51,255 bases of DNA. Source: an uncultured Ruminococcus sp. GTDB taxonomy: Bacteria; Bacillota; Clostridia; Lachnospirales; Lachnospiraceae. Made by a program: the position numbers and the translations under genes. Positions 24,598-33,039 of this stretch are shown in pieces. Each line of letters opens with the position of its first letter. The stretch's first letter is position 1. The notes below the pieces were generated by a model. That model saw only the letters and a list, made by a program, of their open reading frames with translations. It had not been told where the DNA came from and searched no databases. The DNA is taken from assembly GCA_900066355.1 (NCBI GenBank), contig FMEL01000008.1, positions 1 to 51,255 of the forward strand, in the 5' to 3' direction.

Positions 24598-25062
24598 CTA
24601 AAATTCAATTGCCAGTCGGATCAGGGCAATGTCCTTCTTTTCAAATGTGCGTAAGGCACCGTCCTCGTTGATCGTAACACTGTTTTCATCATATGCATCC
24701 AGAACACCACAGAATTCCTTCTGTTTGTCGATTGGACGATATGTCCGGACTTCTACCAGTTTGCCCATGCTTCTGGCAAAATCCTTTTCTTTTTTCAGTG
24801 GTCTGTCAAGACCCGGCGAACTGATCTCCATAATATAACTGTCTTCAATAAAATCGTTTTCATCCAGTTTATCGCTGAATGCCCTGCTGACTGCCTCACA
24901 GTCATTGACCGTGATTCCGCCCGGTTTGTCGATGTAGCCGCGAAGATACCAGTTACCTGCTTCTTTTACGTATTCTACATCTACAAGCTCGAATCCCTCT
25001 CGCTCTACGATCGGCAAAAGCAAAGCTTCTGCTTTCTGTTCATATTCATCCCGTCTGCTCAT
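24598..25062 (-). CDS. rimP: Ribosome maturation factor RimP
   Basis: Needed for 30S subunit maturation. The 154-residue protein shows the family segments GFELVDVEYVKEAGNWYLR (about 23-41), YIMEISSPGLDRPL (about 75-88) and the C-terminal SH3-like barrel. I use the ATG at 25062, after AGGCAGG; the frame is open to 25122 but that stretch runs through the leader hairpin. First gene of the operon rimP-nusA-ylxR-ylxQ-infB-rbfA-nrnA-truB-ribF. Confidence 0.95.
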   Translation of the reverse strand: MSRRDEYEQKAEALLLPIVEREGFELVDVEYVKEAGNWYLRGYIDKPGGITVNDCEAVSRAFSDKLDENDFIEDSYIMEISSPGLDRPLKKEKDFARSMGKLVEVRTYRPIDKQKEFCGVLDAYDENSVTINEDGALRTFEKKDIALIRLAIEF

Positions 25063-25099
25063 TTTTACACCTGCCTTTCGCACATTCGGATTATCTCGC

Positions 25100-25125
25100 A
25101 AAAAGAGTGGACCGAAGCCCACTCT
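25100..25125 (-). terminator. Terminator/attenuator hairpin in the rimP leader
   Basis: On the minus strand AGAGTGG (25119-25125) pairs with CCACTCT (25104-25110), with an inner C-G and G-U pair and a UUCG tetraloop, followed by T5. It lies between the promoter at 25154-25182 and rimP, so it may both end the topoisomerase transcript and attenuate the rimP-nusA operon. Confidence 0.8.
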
Positions 25126-25153
25126 CTTGTTTATCCGTTATCATGTTATCCCT

Positions 25154-25182
25154 ATCATATCACCATCACTGATGAAAAGCAA
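25154..25182 (-). promoter_or_regulatory. Promoter of the rimP-nusA-infB operon
   Basis: Minus strand: -35 TTGCTT (25177-25182), 17-bp spacer, -10 TATGAT (25154-25159) with extended TGA ahead. It begins only nine bases beyond the topoisomerase A stop codon and upstream of the UUCG hairpin. Confidence 0.65.
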
Positions 25183-25190
25183 GGATTTTT

Positions 25191-27437
25191 TTATATTCTG
25201 GGCTTTACACCCTTTGTATCACGTTTTGCCAGACGCACTTTGTTCAGGGAATACTCTTTGTCATGATAAGTGATCGTATATTCCTGATGTCCTGCCAGAA
25301 GATATGCATGTTCCAGATAGTCATCATCGGCAAGTTTCATTCCACGCACACCAATGGCTGTCTTTTTCATAATGGAAATCTCCTGTTTCAAAAAACGCAG
25401 GAAGCATCCACCATGACTCTGTAATACGATCTGCTCCATTTCCGCCGAACCGCCTATAAAGATCAGTTCATCATCTTCTGCAAGTTTCGTCGATGCGATC
25501 GTACGTTTCGCCACATCAAACTCAGCGCCCTCTACCAGTTTGCACATAGATGACTTTGTCACAAACAGCAGGCGGTCTGTGCGGATCTGTCCGACCGGTG
25601 CCACATACAGCATCCGTTCTTCTGCACTGTTGTAATTGCTTAAGTTATCTGCCGGAGTACCTTTGTCTCTGAAGCGTACCAGTGGAATATCTGCCGCCTT
25701 GATCGTATGCATCTTGCCTTTGTCTGTAAAGATACAGATCTTATCTGTATTCATACAGTTAAAGACATATTTGCTTTCGTTGTGAATTGCTTCTTTATTT
25801 CGTTCGTACGCATTTTGGTCGATCAGTTTCATATAGCCGAAGCGATCCATCAGGAAGCAGACTTCCATCTCTTCCATCTTCTTTTCTTCGTAAACGGCTT
25901 CCTCTGCATTCTCGACTGCCGTACGGCGTTTTCTTCCATATTCTTTCTTGATCTCATCCATGTCTTTGATGATCACTGCCGCCATGGAATCATAGTTTTC
26001 CAGAATATCTTTATAAAGTGCGATATTTTTCATCGTCTCCTGGTATTCTGCCTGCAGCGCTTCAATTTCCAGACCAATCAGTTTATACAGACGCATATCC
26101 AGAATCGCATTTGCCTGTCTTTCTGTAAATAAAAGTTTCGCAGCCGCCTTTTCACTTGCTTTTGATTTAAACCTGATGCCCTCTGTAATGCCTTCGACCA
26201 GACATTTCTTTACCTGCTCACGGTTCTTGCTTCCGCGAAGGATCTCAATGATCAGGTCAATAACATCGCAGGCTTTGATCAGACCTTCCTGCACTTCCTG
26301 TTTTTCCAGTTCTTTGTCCAGAAGTGTATGATATTTTCTTGTGGTGATCTCAAAGACGAAATCTACATGATACTCGATGATCTGTTTCAGACTGAGTGTT
26401 TCCGGACGTCCGTCTGCAACTGCCAGCATATTAACACCGAAAGTATCTTCCAGACGAGTCTTCTTGTACAGCATATTGGTCAGGTTTTCCACATCGGTAT
26501 CTTTTTTCAGTTCAAGTACGATACGAATACCTTCTTTGGAAGACTGGTTTGAAATATCTACAATGTCTGTCGTCTTCTTTGTCTCGACAAGAGATGCCAC
26601 GTCATTGAGAAACTTGCCAATGTTTGCTCCGAGCATGGTATATGGAATCTCGGTAATGACGAGCTGCTTTTTGCCGCCTTTGAGTTTCTCTACTTCTACT
26701 TTGCCTCTCAGACGGATCTTGCCGCTTCCTGTCTCATAGATCTTACGCAGATCATCTTTATTTACGACAATACCGCCGGTTGGAAAATCAGGACCTTTGA
26801 TATAACGCATCAAACCTCTTACGCTGATAGTATTATCTTTCATATATGCCTTGACCGCATCGATCACCTCACCGAGGTTGTGTGGCGGAATGCTGGTTGC
26901 CATACCAACTGCAATACCGTCTGCACCGTTGACCAGAATGTTCGGAATACGAACCGGAAGCACGGATGGTTCTTTCTCCGTCTCATCAAAGTTCGGCACA
27001 AAATCCACTACGTTTTTATCGAGATCACTCAGAAAAACTTCCTGCGTGAGCTTTTCCAGACGCGCTTCGGTATATCGCATGGCCGCTGCTCCGTCACCTT
27101 CGATAGAACCAAAGTTTCCATGTCCGTCTACCAGCGTCCTGCCTTTCTTGAAATCCTGTGCCATCACAACCAGTGCATCATAAATGGAACTGTCACCGTG
27201 CGGATGATATTTACCCATGGTATCACCGACAATACGGGCACATTTACGATATGGGCGGTCATAACGGATTCCCAGTTCATACATATCATAAAGTGTCCTT
27301 CTCTGAACCGGTTTCAGACCATCCCTCACATCCGGAAGTGCACGTGAAATAATGACGCTCATCGCATAATCAATATAAGATTTCTGCATGATTTCCGAAT
27401 AATCGGTACGAATTACATTTTCCTGTTTTGTTTCCAT
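25191..27437 (-). CDS. parC: Type IIA DNA topoisomerase subunit A (topoisomerase IV ParC-like)
   Basis: The DNA-cleaving and religating subunit. The 748-residue protein has the catalytic Tyr122 (MRYTEARL) and the winged-helix/tower region. The quinolone-determining segment HPHGDSSIYDAL has Ser83 and Asp87 as in susceptible enzymes. A C-terminal beta-pinwheel follows (about 505-740, with IGVRGMKL). I see no GyrA-box (QRRGGxG), which marks gyrase, so a decatenating topoisomerase IV-like role is more likely, although the two are hard to tell apart in Clostridia. It follows the B subunit by 14 bases. GTGGGAG precedes the ATG. Confidence 0.85.
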   Translation of the reverse strand: METKQENVIRTDYSEIMQKSYIDYAMSVIISRALPDVRDGLKPVQRRTLYDMYELGIRYDRPYRKCARIVGDTMGKYHPHGDSSIYDALVVMAQDFKKGRTLVDGHGNFGSIEGDGAAAMRYTEARLEKLTQEVFLSDLDKNVVDFVPNFDETEKEPSVLPVRIPNILVNGADGIAVGMATSIPPHNLGEVIDAVKAYMKDNTISVRGLMRYIKGPDFPTGGIVVNKDDLRKIYETGSGKIRLRGKVEVEKLKGGKKQLVITEIPYTMLGANIGKFLNDVASLVETKKTTDIVDISNQSSKEGIRIVLELKKDTDVENLTNMLYKKTRLEDTFGVNMLAVADGRPETLSLKQIIEYHVDFVFEITTRKYHTLLDKELEKQEVQEGLIKACDVIDLIIEILRGSKNREQVKKCLVEGITEGIRFKSKASEKAAAKLLFTERQANAILDMRLYKLIGLEIEALQAEYQETMKNIALYKDILENYDSMAAVIIKDMDEIKKEYGRKRRTAVENAEEAVYEEKKMEEMEVCFLMDRFGYMKLIDQNAYERNKEAIHNESKYVFNCMNTDKICIFTDKGKMHTIKAADIPLVRFRDKGTPADNLSNYNSAEERMLYVAPVGQIRTDRLLFVTKSSMCKLVEGAEFDVAKRTIASTKLAEDDELIFIGGSAEMEQIVLQSHGGCFLRFLKQEISIMKKTAIGVRGMKLADDDYLEHAYLLAGHQEYTITYHDKEYSLNKVRLAKRDTKGVKPRI

Positions 27438-27451
27438 ATCAGTCTCCCACC

Positions 27452-29377
27452 TTATACATCAAGTTCCGCATCTGCCGCATGTTCATAGATAAATGCTTTA
27501 CGCGGAGGTACTTCGCTGCCCATCAGAACCTCCGTTACGCTGGAAGCAAGACGTGCATCTTCGATCTCAACACGTTTCATTCTTCTTGTCTCAGGATTCA
27601 GAGTTGTCTCCCAGAGCTGCTCTGCATCCATTTCTCCAAGACCTTTGTAGCGCTGTAGTGTAAAACTGCCCGGTTTGTGAGTCTTACGGTATTTTTCCAG
27701 AGCTTTATCATCATAGAGGTATTCTTCCGGACCTTTTTTCGGCATTGCCTTGTAAAGAGGCGGCATCGCAATATACACATGTCCCTCATAAATCAGTTCC
27801 GGCATAAAACGATAAAACAGTGTCAGGAGCAGGGTAGAAATATGCGCACCATCCACATCGGCATCAGCCATGATCACAATTTTGTCATAACGAAGCTTAC
27901 TGATGTCAAAGTCATTGCCGTACCCTTCGGAAAAGCCACAGCCAAATGCATTGATCATGGTTTTGATCTCGGCATTCGCAAGCACTTTATCGATTGTCGC
28001 TTTTTCTACATTCAGGATCTTGCCACGGATCGGGAGGATTGCCTGATAGTTACGGTTACGCGCTGTCTTTGCTGAGCCACCTGCAGAATCACCCTCGACA
28101 ATAAAGATCTCGCACTGCGCCGGATCTTTTTTTTCACAGTTGGCAAGTTTACCATTGGAGTCAAAGGAGTATTTCTGTTTTGTAAGAAGATTCGTCTTAG
28201 CCCGTTCTTCTGTCTTGCGGATCTTTGCCGCCTTTTCCGCACAGGACAGAATAGTTTTCAATGTTTCCAGATTACGGTCAAAATAGAGAACCAGCTGCTC
28301 ACCCAGCACTTTACCGGTTGCTTTGGCTGCATCCTGGTTGTCCAGCTTGGTCTTTGTCTGGCCTTCGAAACGAGGTGCAGGATGTTTGATAGAAACAACT
28401 GCCGTCATTCCGTTACGGATATCAGCGCCTGTAAAATTCGGATCTTTGTCCTTGAGGACACCGATCTCTCTGGCATAGGTATTCATAACAGTCGTAAACG
28501 TTGTCTTAAATCCGGTCAGATGTGTACCGCCCTCTGCGTTGTAGATATTGTTGCAGAATCCCAGTACGTTTTCACGAAACTCATTGGTATACTGAAATGC
28601 CACTTCCACCTGAATGCCATCTGCCTCGCCTTTCAGATAAACAGGCTCATGAAGTGATTCCGTATTGTGGTTCATGTCACGGATATAGCCAACGATGCCC
28701 TCCGGTTCATGATATTCTTCTTTTACCGGTTCTGTTCCTCTGAGATCCTCAAATACGATCGTCAGTTCCGGATTCAGATAAGCGGTCTCATGAAGACGGC
28801 TCTTGACATCTGTCGCAGAAAAACGTGTCTTCTCAAAAATCTCCGGATCCGGAAGAAAGTTGATACAGGTTCCGGTTTCTTTCGTCCGGCCAAGTTTTGG
28901 AAGGAGACCGTTTTCAAGTTCGAGAGTCGGAACTCCCCGTTCATAATGGTCATGATGTACATAGCCATCACGACTTACTTTAATGTCCAGATAAGTAGAA
29001 AGTGCATTTACTACCGAAGAACCTACACCATGAAGTCCACCACTTGTCTTATAAGCAGAATTATCGAATTTGCCGCCTGCATGAAGCGTCGTAAACACCA
29101 GTCGCTCCGCAGACATTCCCTTTTCGTGCATATCTACCGGAATTCCACGTCCGTTGTCTGTTACAGTACAGGAACCGTCCTTCTCCAGAACTACATTGAT
29201 CAGGCTGCAGTATCCTGCCAGATGTTCATCTACTGCATTATCCACGATCTCGTAGATCAGATGATTCAGTCCCTTCCGGGATACACTTCCAATATACATA
29301 CCCGGACGTTTGCGTACCGCTTCCAGTCCTTCCAGAACAGATATGCTCCCAGCATCGTAGGTTTCCTTTTTCGCCAT
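27452..29377 (-). CDS. parE: Type IIA DNA topoisomerase subunit B (topoisomerase IV ParE-like)
   Basis: The ATPase subunit. The 641-residue protein has the GHKL ATP-binding domain (EIVDNAVDEHLAG, DNGRGIPVD, GGLHGVGSSVVNAL), the transducer domain, and the TOPRIM metal site (EGDSAGGSAK and DADVDGAHI) followed by the C-terminal QRYKGLGEMD. Length is typical for ParE or Bacillota GyrB. It is cotranscribed with the A subunit at 25191-27437 from the promoter at 29430-29459. No dnaA, recF or other origin genes are near, which also argues for the second topoisomerase pair rather than the main gyrase. Confidence 0.87.
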   Translation of the reverse strand: MAKKETYDAGSISVLEGLEAVRKRPGMYIGSVSRKGLNHLIYEIVDNAVDEHLAGYCSLINVVLEKDGSCTVTDNGRGIPVDMHEKGMSAERLVFTTLHAGGKFDNSAYKTSGGLHGVGSSVVNALSTYLDIKVSRDGYVHHDHYERGVPTLELENGLLPKLGRTKETGTCINFLPDPEIFEKTRFSATDVKSRLHETAYLNPELTIVFEDLRGTEPVKEEYHEPEGIVGYIRDMNHNTESLHEPVYLKGEADGIQVEVAFQYTNEFRENVLGFCNNIYNAEGGTHLTGFKTTFTTVMNTYAREIGVLKDKDPNFTGADIRNGMTAVVSIKHPAPRFEGQTKTKLDNQDAAKATGKVLGEQLVLYFDRNLETLKTILSCAEKAAKIRKTEERAKTNLLTKQKYSFDSNGKLANCEKKDPAQCEIFIVEGDSAGGSAKTARNRNYQAILPIRGKILNVEKATIDKVLANAEIKTMINAFGCGFSEGYGNDFDISKLRYDKIVIMADADVDGAHISTLLLTLFYRFMPELIYEGHVYIAMPPLYKAMPKKGPEEYLYDDKALEKYRKTHKPGSFTLQRYKGLGEMDAEQLWETTLNPETRRMKRVEIEDARLASSVTEVLMGSEVPPRKAFIYEHAADAELDV

Positions 29378-29429
29378 CGGTCTATTTTCCTTTCTTTTCT
29401 TACTTTACTCATTCAAACATTTGTTCTTT

Positions 29430-29459
29430 ATCATACATGATTTTCCCCGAAAAAGTCAA
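29430..29459 (-). promoter_or_regulatory. Promoter of the topoisomerase operon
   Basis: Minus strand: -35 TTGACT (29454-29459), 18-bp spacer, -10 TATGAT (29430-29435), about 50 bases ahead of the B-subunit start. Both boxes match consensus at five of six positions. Confidence 0.7.
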
Positions 29460-29485
29460 ATATTAATCTTAATCGATTTCAGGGC

Positions 29486-29517
29486 AAAAAAATAATCAGG
29501 ACCTCGATCCTGATTAT
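29486..29517 (-). terminator. Terminator after tRNA-Glu
   Basis: A perfect 10-bp stem ATAATCAGGA/TCCTGATTAT (29508-29517 with 29492-29501) with a six-base loop, followed on the minus strand by a run of seven Ts (29486-29492). It lies 17 bases after the tRNA. Confidence 0.88.
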
Positions 29518-29534
29518 CTGTAAAATATTTATAG

Positions 29535-29606
29535 CAGCCAGTACGGGAATCGAACCCGTGTTTTCGCCGTGAGAGGGCGACGTCTTAACCCCTTGACCAA
29601 CTGGCC
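29535..29606 (-). tRNA. tRNA-Glu (anticodon CTC)
   Basis: A 72-base cloverleaf. The acceptor stem GGCCAGT pairs with ACTGGCT (G1-U72 wobble). The anticodon stem TCGCC/GGCGA holds the loop CTCTCAC, giving anticodon CTC at 29571-29573. The T-arm contains GGTTCGATTCC. CCA is not encoded. It has its own promoter and terminator. Most Bacillota read both Glu codons with a TTC anticodon, so this is a dedicated GAG reader. Confidence 0.93.
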
Positions 29607-29626
29607 TTGCGTCAACCGACTTGCTT

Positions 29627-29700
29627 AGTATATATCAGCGAGTCGGAAAATGCAAGCCTTTTTTTCAATTTTTTTAAAAAATTTTAAAAAAGCAATTTTT
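29627..29700 (-). promoter_or_regulatory. Promoter of tRNA-Glu with A/T-tract upstream element
   Basis: Minus strand: -35 TTGCAT (29650-29655), 17-bp spacer, -10 TATACT (29627-29632). Directly upstream (29656-29700) is an almost pure A/T stretch of phased A and T tracts, like the UP elements of stable-RNA promoters. The T-rich stretch may also help end the PTS gene transcript; I see no other terminator there. Confidence 0.7.
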
Positions 29701-29710
29701 ATGACAATTT

Positions 29711-30847
29711 TCAGCCCAGATCAATCTTCAGATCTCCCGGCTTGATGATTCCTTTGGCACGGAAAATCTTACCGATCACCCAGGTGATCACAAGCGGCAG
29801 CACAAAACAGATCAGGATCATGCCTGCCCACTCAAATGCTCCTGTCTGATATCCCTCCGGCATCTGTGCCCATCCGGTTACAACACCGATTGGTCCAACC
29901 AGGCCGGAAGTTCCCATTCCTGATGAGATTGCCGGTCCGTTATTTCTCATATGGAACACACAGGTAGCAATCGGTCCTGTAATTGCAGATGTGATCACAG
30001 GAGGAAGCCAGAGAACCGGCTTTTTCATAAGGTTCGGTACCTGAAGCATGGAAGTTCCAAGTCCCTGCGCCACAAAACCGCCGATTCCATTATCCGGGAA
30101 ACTCAATATTGCAAAACCAAGCATATGTGCGCAGCATCCTGCGGTTGCCGCACCACCTGCCAGCGCAAGACCATTCCAGATCTCCACTGTCACACTTCCG
30201 TCTGTAAGTCCGGCAAGCACGGCTCCGCCGCTGATGCCTACAGCCGCACAGATTGCCGCTGAACTGATCGGCAGTGTCAGTACGATTCCTACCACTACTG
30301 AAATGATCATGCCCATCCAGAACGGACGCAGGTCAGTTGCCCATCCGATAAATGCACCAAGCGCATTACAGATATTTTTGCACACCGGTGCAAGCAGCAT
30401 CGCCAGTACTACACCGACAATAACCGTTACTGCCGGAGTTACAATAATATCGATTTTCGTCTCTTTTGAAACCAGTTTGCCGATCTCGCAGGTGAGCACT
30501 GCGACAAAAAATACCGCCAGTGGTCCGCCTGAACCGCCTATTGCATTGCAGGCCGCACCGACTGCACAAAGAGAATACATGACAAGCGGCGGTGCCTGTA
30601 AGGCATATCCGATTGCAAGTGCCATAGCTGCACCTGTCACACTCGTTGCATAACCACCGATTTCCAACAGTTTCTCTGATACGAAACTTCCCGGGCAGAT
30701 GTTTTGCCCGATCGTGTTAATGATCGTACCGATCAAAAGTGATGCAAAAAGTCCAAGTGCCATGGACCCCATCGCATCAATGCCATATCTTTTGAAGGAT
30801 ATGATCACGTTCTTTCTTTTCAGAAAGCTTTCTTTTTCGTTATTCAT
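29711..30847 (-). CDS. PTS system EIIC component-like membrane protein (PTS_EIIC_2 type)
   Basis: A 378-residue integral membrane protein with about ten hydrophobic segments and Gly-rich turns (GGSGGPLAVFFVAVLTCEIG, GMGTSGLVGPIGVV). The pattern matches the PTS_EIIC_2 family. No IIA or IIB domain is fused or encoded nearby, and the phosphoryl-transfer residues of EIIB are absent, so it may be an orphan permease or use a partner elsewhere; the substrate is unknown. AGAGGAAAG precedes the ATG. It lies 22 bases after ppk1 at the end of the folC-pheA-DUF815-ppx-ppk1 run. Confidence 0.82.
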   Translation of the reverse strand: MNNEKESFLKRKNVIISFKRYGIDAMGSMALGLFASLLIGTIINTIGQNICPGSFVSEKLLEIGGYATSVTGAAMALAIGYALQAPPLVMYSLCAVGAACNAIGGSGGPLAVFFVAVLTCEIGKLVSKETKIDIIVTPAVTVIVGVVLAMLLAPVCKNICNALGAFIGWATDLRPFWMGMIISVVVGIVLTLPISSAAICAAVGISGGAVLAGLTDGSVTVEIWNGLALAGGAATAGCCAHMLGFAILSFPDNGIGGFVAQGLGTSMLQVPNLMKKPVLWLPPVITSAITGPIATCVFHMRNNGPAISSGMGTSGLVGPIGVVTGWAQMPEGYQTGAFEWAGMILICFVLPLVITWVIGKIFRAKGIIKPGDLKIDLG

Positions 30848-30869
30848 TTTCTCTTTCCTCTCATTTTAA

Positions 30870-33020
30870 TTACTCCGGATCAGCTACCGATTCAGCCGGA
30901 ATAAAGACGCGAGTATGCTTCTTTTCTTCTCTTTTCTGCTTTTTAGCTTTCTGCTGCGCTTCTTTGCAGAATTCCATCTGGGAATTTACAAGCATTTTGC
31001 CACGTTTGTCCTGTTTTTCGTATGTGCCGTCCGGCTGTAAAATATGTGCTTTGACATTGTCACGGAATTCAAGATCCAGCACATGCAGAATTTCCTTTTT
31101 GATATTTTCGTCCTCTACCGGAAAGACAATTTCCACTCTTCGATCCAGATTTCGCGGCATCCAGTCCGCACTTCCCATATAGATTTCATCAATGCCATCA
31201 TTTTTGAAATAGAAAATACGGCTGTGCTCCAGAAATTCTCCGACGATTGACCGCACATGGATATTTTCACTGATTCCCGGAATACCGGTTCTCAGGCAAC
31301 AGATTCCACGGACAAGCAGATTGATCTGCACACCACAGGAAGATGCATAATAAAGTGCTGCAATGATCGCAGGATCACAAAGTGAATTCATCTTTGCAGT
31401 GATCTCTGCCGGTTTTCCCTGTTTTGCATGCTCCGCTTCTCTTTCGATCATCTGAACAAAACGGTTCTTCATCCAGATCGGAGCTACGATCAGGCGGTTC
31501 CATTTCTTCGGTTCAGAATATCCGGAAAGCATATTAAAGACTGCTGTTGCATCTTCACCGAAACGCTCATCGCAGGTAAAAATACCACAGTCGGTATACA
31601 ATTTTGCAGTGGAATCATTATAGTTACCGGTTGCCAGATGTACATATCTGCGGATGCCTGTCTCTTCCCTTCTTACCACAAGCGTGATCTTACTGTGAGT
31701 CTTCAGTCCTACCAGACCGTAGATAACATGGCAGCCTGCTTTTTCAAGCATTTTCGCCCATACAATGTTATTTTCCTCATCGAATCGTGCTTTCAGTTCA
31801 ACCAGCACGGAAACCTGTTTGCCATTTTCGGCAGCCTGTGCGAGCGCCGCAATGATCGGGGAATGACCGCTGACACGATACAAAGTCTGCTTGATTGCAA
31901 GTACGCCTGGATCCTTTGCCGCCTGACGGACAAAATCCACAACCGGATCAAAACTCATATATGGATGATGCAGGAATACATCGCCTTCACGAATCACTTC
32001 AAAGATATCTTTGTCATTCTGGAACTGCGGAACCGGTGCCGGTGTATATTTCGGGCTCTTGTACTCATCAAATCCGTCCAGACCGTAAACTTTCATCAGC
32101 ATAGTCAGATCCAGAGGTCCCGGAATATTATAAATGTCTGCATCTTTGATCTCGAATTCTTTTTTCAGAATGTCCAGCAGACGTTTATCCATCTTTTCTT
32201 CTGCTTCAAGACGAATCACCTCGCCCCACTGGCGTTTCTTGAGCTGTTTCTGGATCTCTACCAGAAGATCTTCTGCCTCATCCTCATCAATCGTAAGATC
32301 TGCATTTCGCATGATTCTGTACGGATGTGCGCAGACCACATCATTGCTCAGGAAAAGTTTGCCGATGTTTCTTTCAATAATCTCTTCGAGAAGAATTACC
32401 GTTCTCTCACCTTTCTTTACAGAAGGGATCTCGACGATTCTCGGAAGGACGGACGGCACCTGAACAGTTGCAAATTCCAGTTCTTTTGTATGCTTTTTAT
32501 TGTTTTTCTTTGCAATCAGTGCACCGATATTCAGTGTCTTATTACGGATCAGCGGAAATGGTCTGGAAGAATCCATTGCCATCGGTGTCAGCACCGGATA
32601 AACGTTATCTTCAAAATAGCGGTCTACAAATTCTGCCTGTTTATCATTCAGATTTTCGTGTTCTGCCACCAGATGAAGGCCGACCTTTTCCAGTGCCGGA
32701 AGCACAGAACGGTTGAACGTACTGTACTGCACACGTACCAGCTCATGGGTCTGTGTGCTGATTTCCTTTAACTGCTCCTCGGAAGACATTCCGGCAATAT
32801 CTTTTTTCTTATAGCCGGCATGCACCTGATCTTTCAGAGATGCCACACGGACCATAAAAAACTCATCCAGGTTTGAGGATGTGATGCTCAAAAATTTCAG
32901 TCTCTCAAATAACGGCAAATTTTTGTCCCTTGCCTCACTTAAAACACGTTCATCGAATTTCAGCCAGCTTAATTCTCTGTTTACATAGTATTCCGGTTTT
33001 TCATATTTACTAAAATCCAT
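30870..33020 (-). CDS. ppk1: Polyphosphate kinase 1
   Basis: Makes polyphosphate from ATP reversibly. The 716-residue protein has the PPK1 order: N domain starting YVNRELSWLKFDERVL (about 12-27), head domain, and two phospholipase-D-like C domains. The autophosphorylated His lies in YVHLATGNYND (about residue 460) and a second conserved stretch is KTHSKITLVVRR. A basic tail (KKQKREEKKHTR) closes it. GAGGAGGAAAAAT precedes the ATG. It follows the exopolyphosphatase gene by 19 bases, so synthesis and breakdown of polyphosphate are encoded together. Confidence 0.96.
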   Translation of the reverse strand: MDFSKYEKPEYYVNRELSWLKFDERVLSEARDKNLPLFERLKFLSITSSNLDEFFMVRVASLKDQVHAGYKKKDIAGMSSEEQLKEISTQTHELVRVQYSTFNRSVLPALEKVGLHLVAEHENLNDKQAEFVDRYFEDNVYPVLTPMAMDSSRPFPLIRNKTLNIGALIAKKNNKKHTKELEFATVQVPSVLPRIVEIPSVKKGERTVILLEEIIERNIGKLFLSNDVVCAHPYRIMRNADLTIDEDEAEDLLVEIQKQLKKRQWGEVIRLEAEEKMDKRLLDILKKEFEIKDADIYNIPGPLDLTMLMKVYGLDGFDEYKSPKYTPAPVPQFQNDKDIFEVIREGDVFLHHPYMSFDPVVDFVRQAAKDPGVLAIKQTLYRVSGHSPIIAALAQAAENGKQVSVLVELKARFDEENNIVWAKMLEKAGCHVIYGLVGLKTHSKITLVVRREETGIRRYVHLATGNYNDSTAKLYTDCGIFTCDERFGEDATAVFNMLSGYSEPKKWNRLIVAPIWMKNRFVQMIEREAEHAKQGKPAEITAKMNSLCDPAIIAALYYASSCGVQINLLVRGICCLRTGIPGISENIHVRSIVGEFLEHSRIFYFKNDGIDEIYMGSADWMPRNLDRRVEIVFPVEDENIKKEILHVLDLEFRDNVKAHILQPDGTYEKQDKRGKMLVNSQMEFCKEAQQKAKKQKREEKKHTRVFIPAESVADPE

Positions 33021-33039
33021 ATTTTTCCTCCTCAGCCAC

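Noticed and set aside
31428..32771. Plus-strand open frame of 447 codons opposite ppk1
   Set aside because: Antisense to a complete, conserved PPK1; Cys/His/Phe-rich shadow composition, no family pattern.
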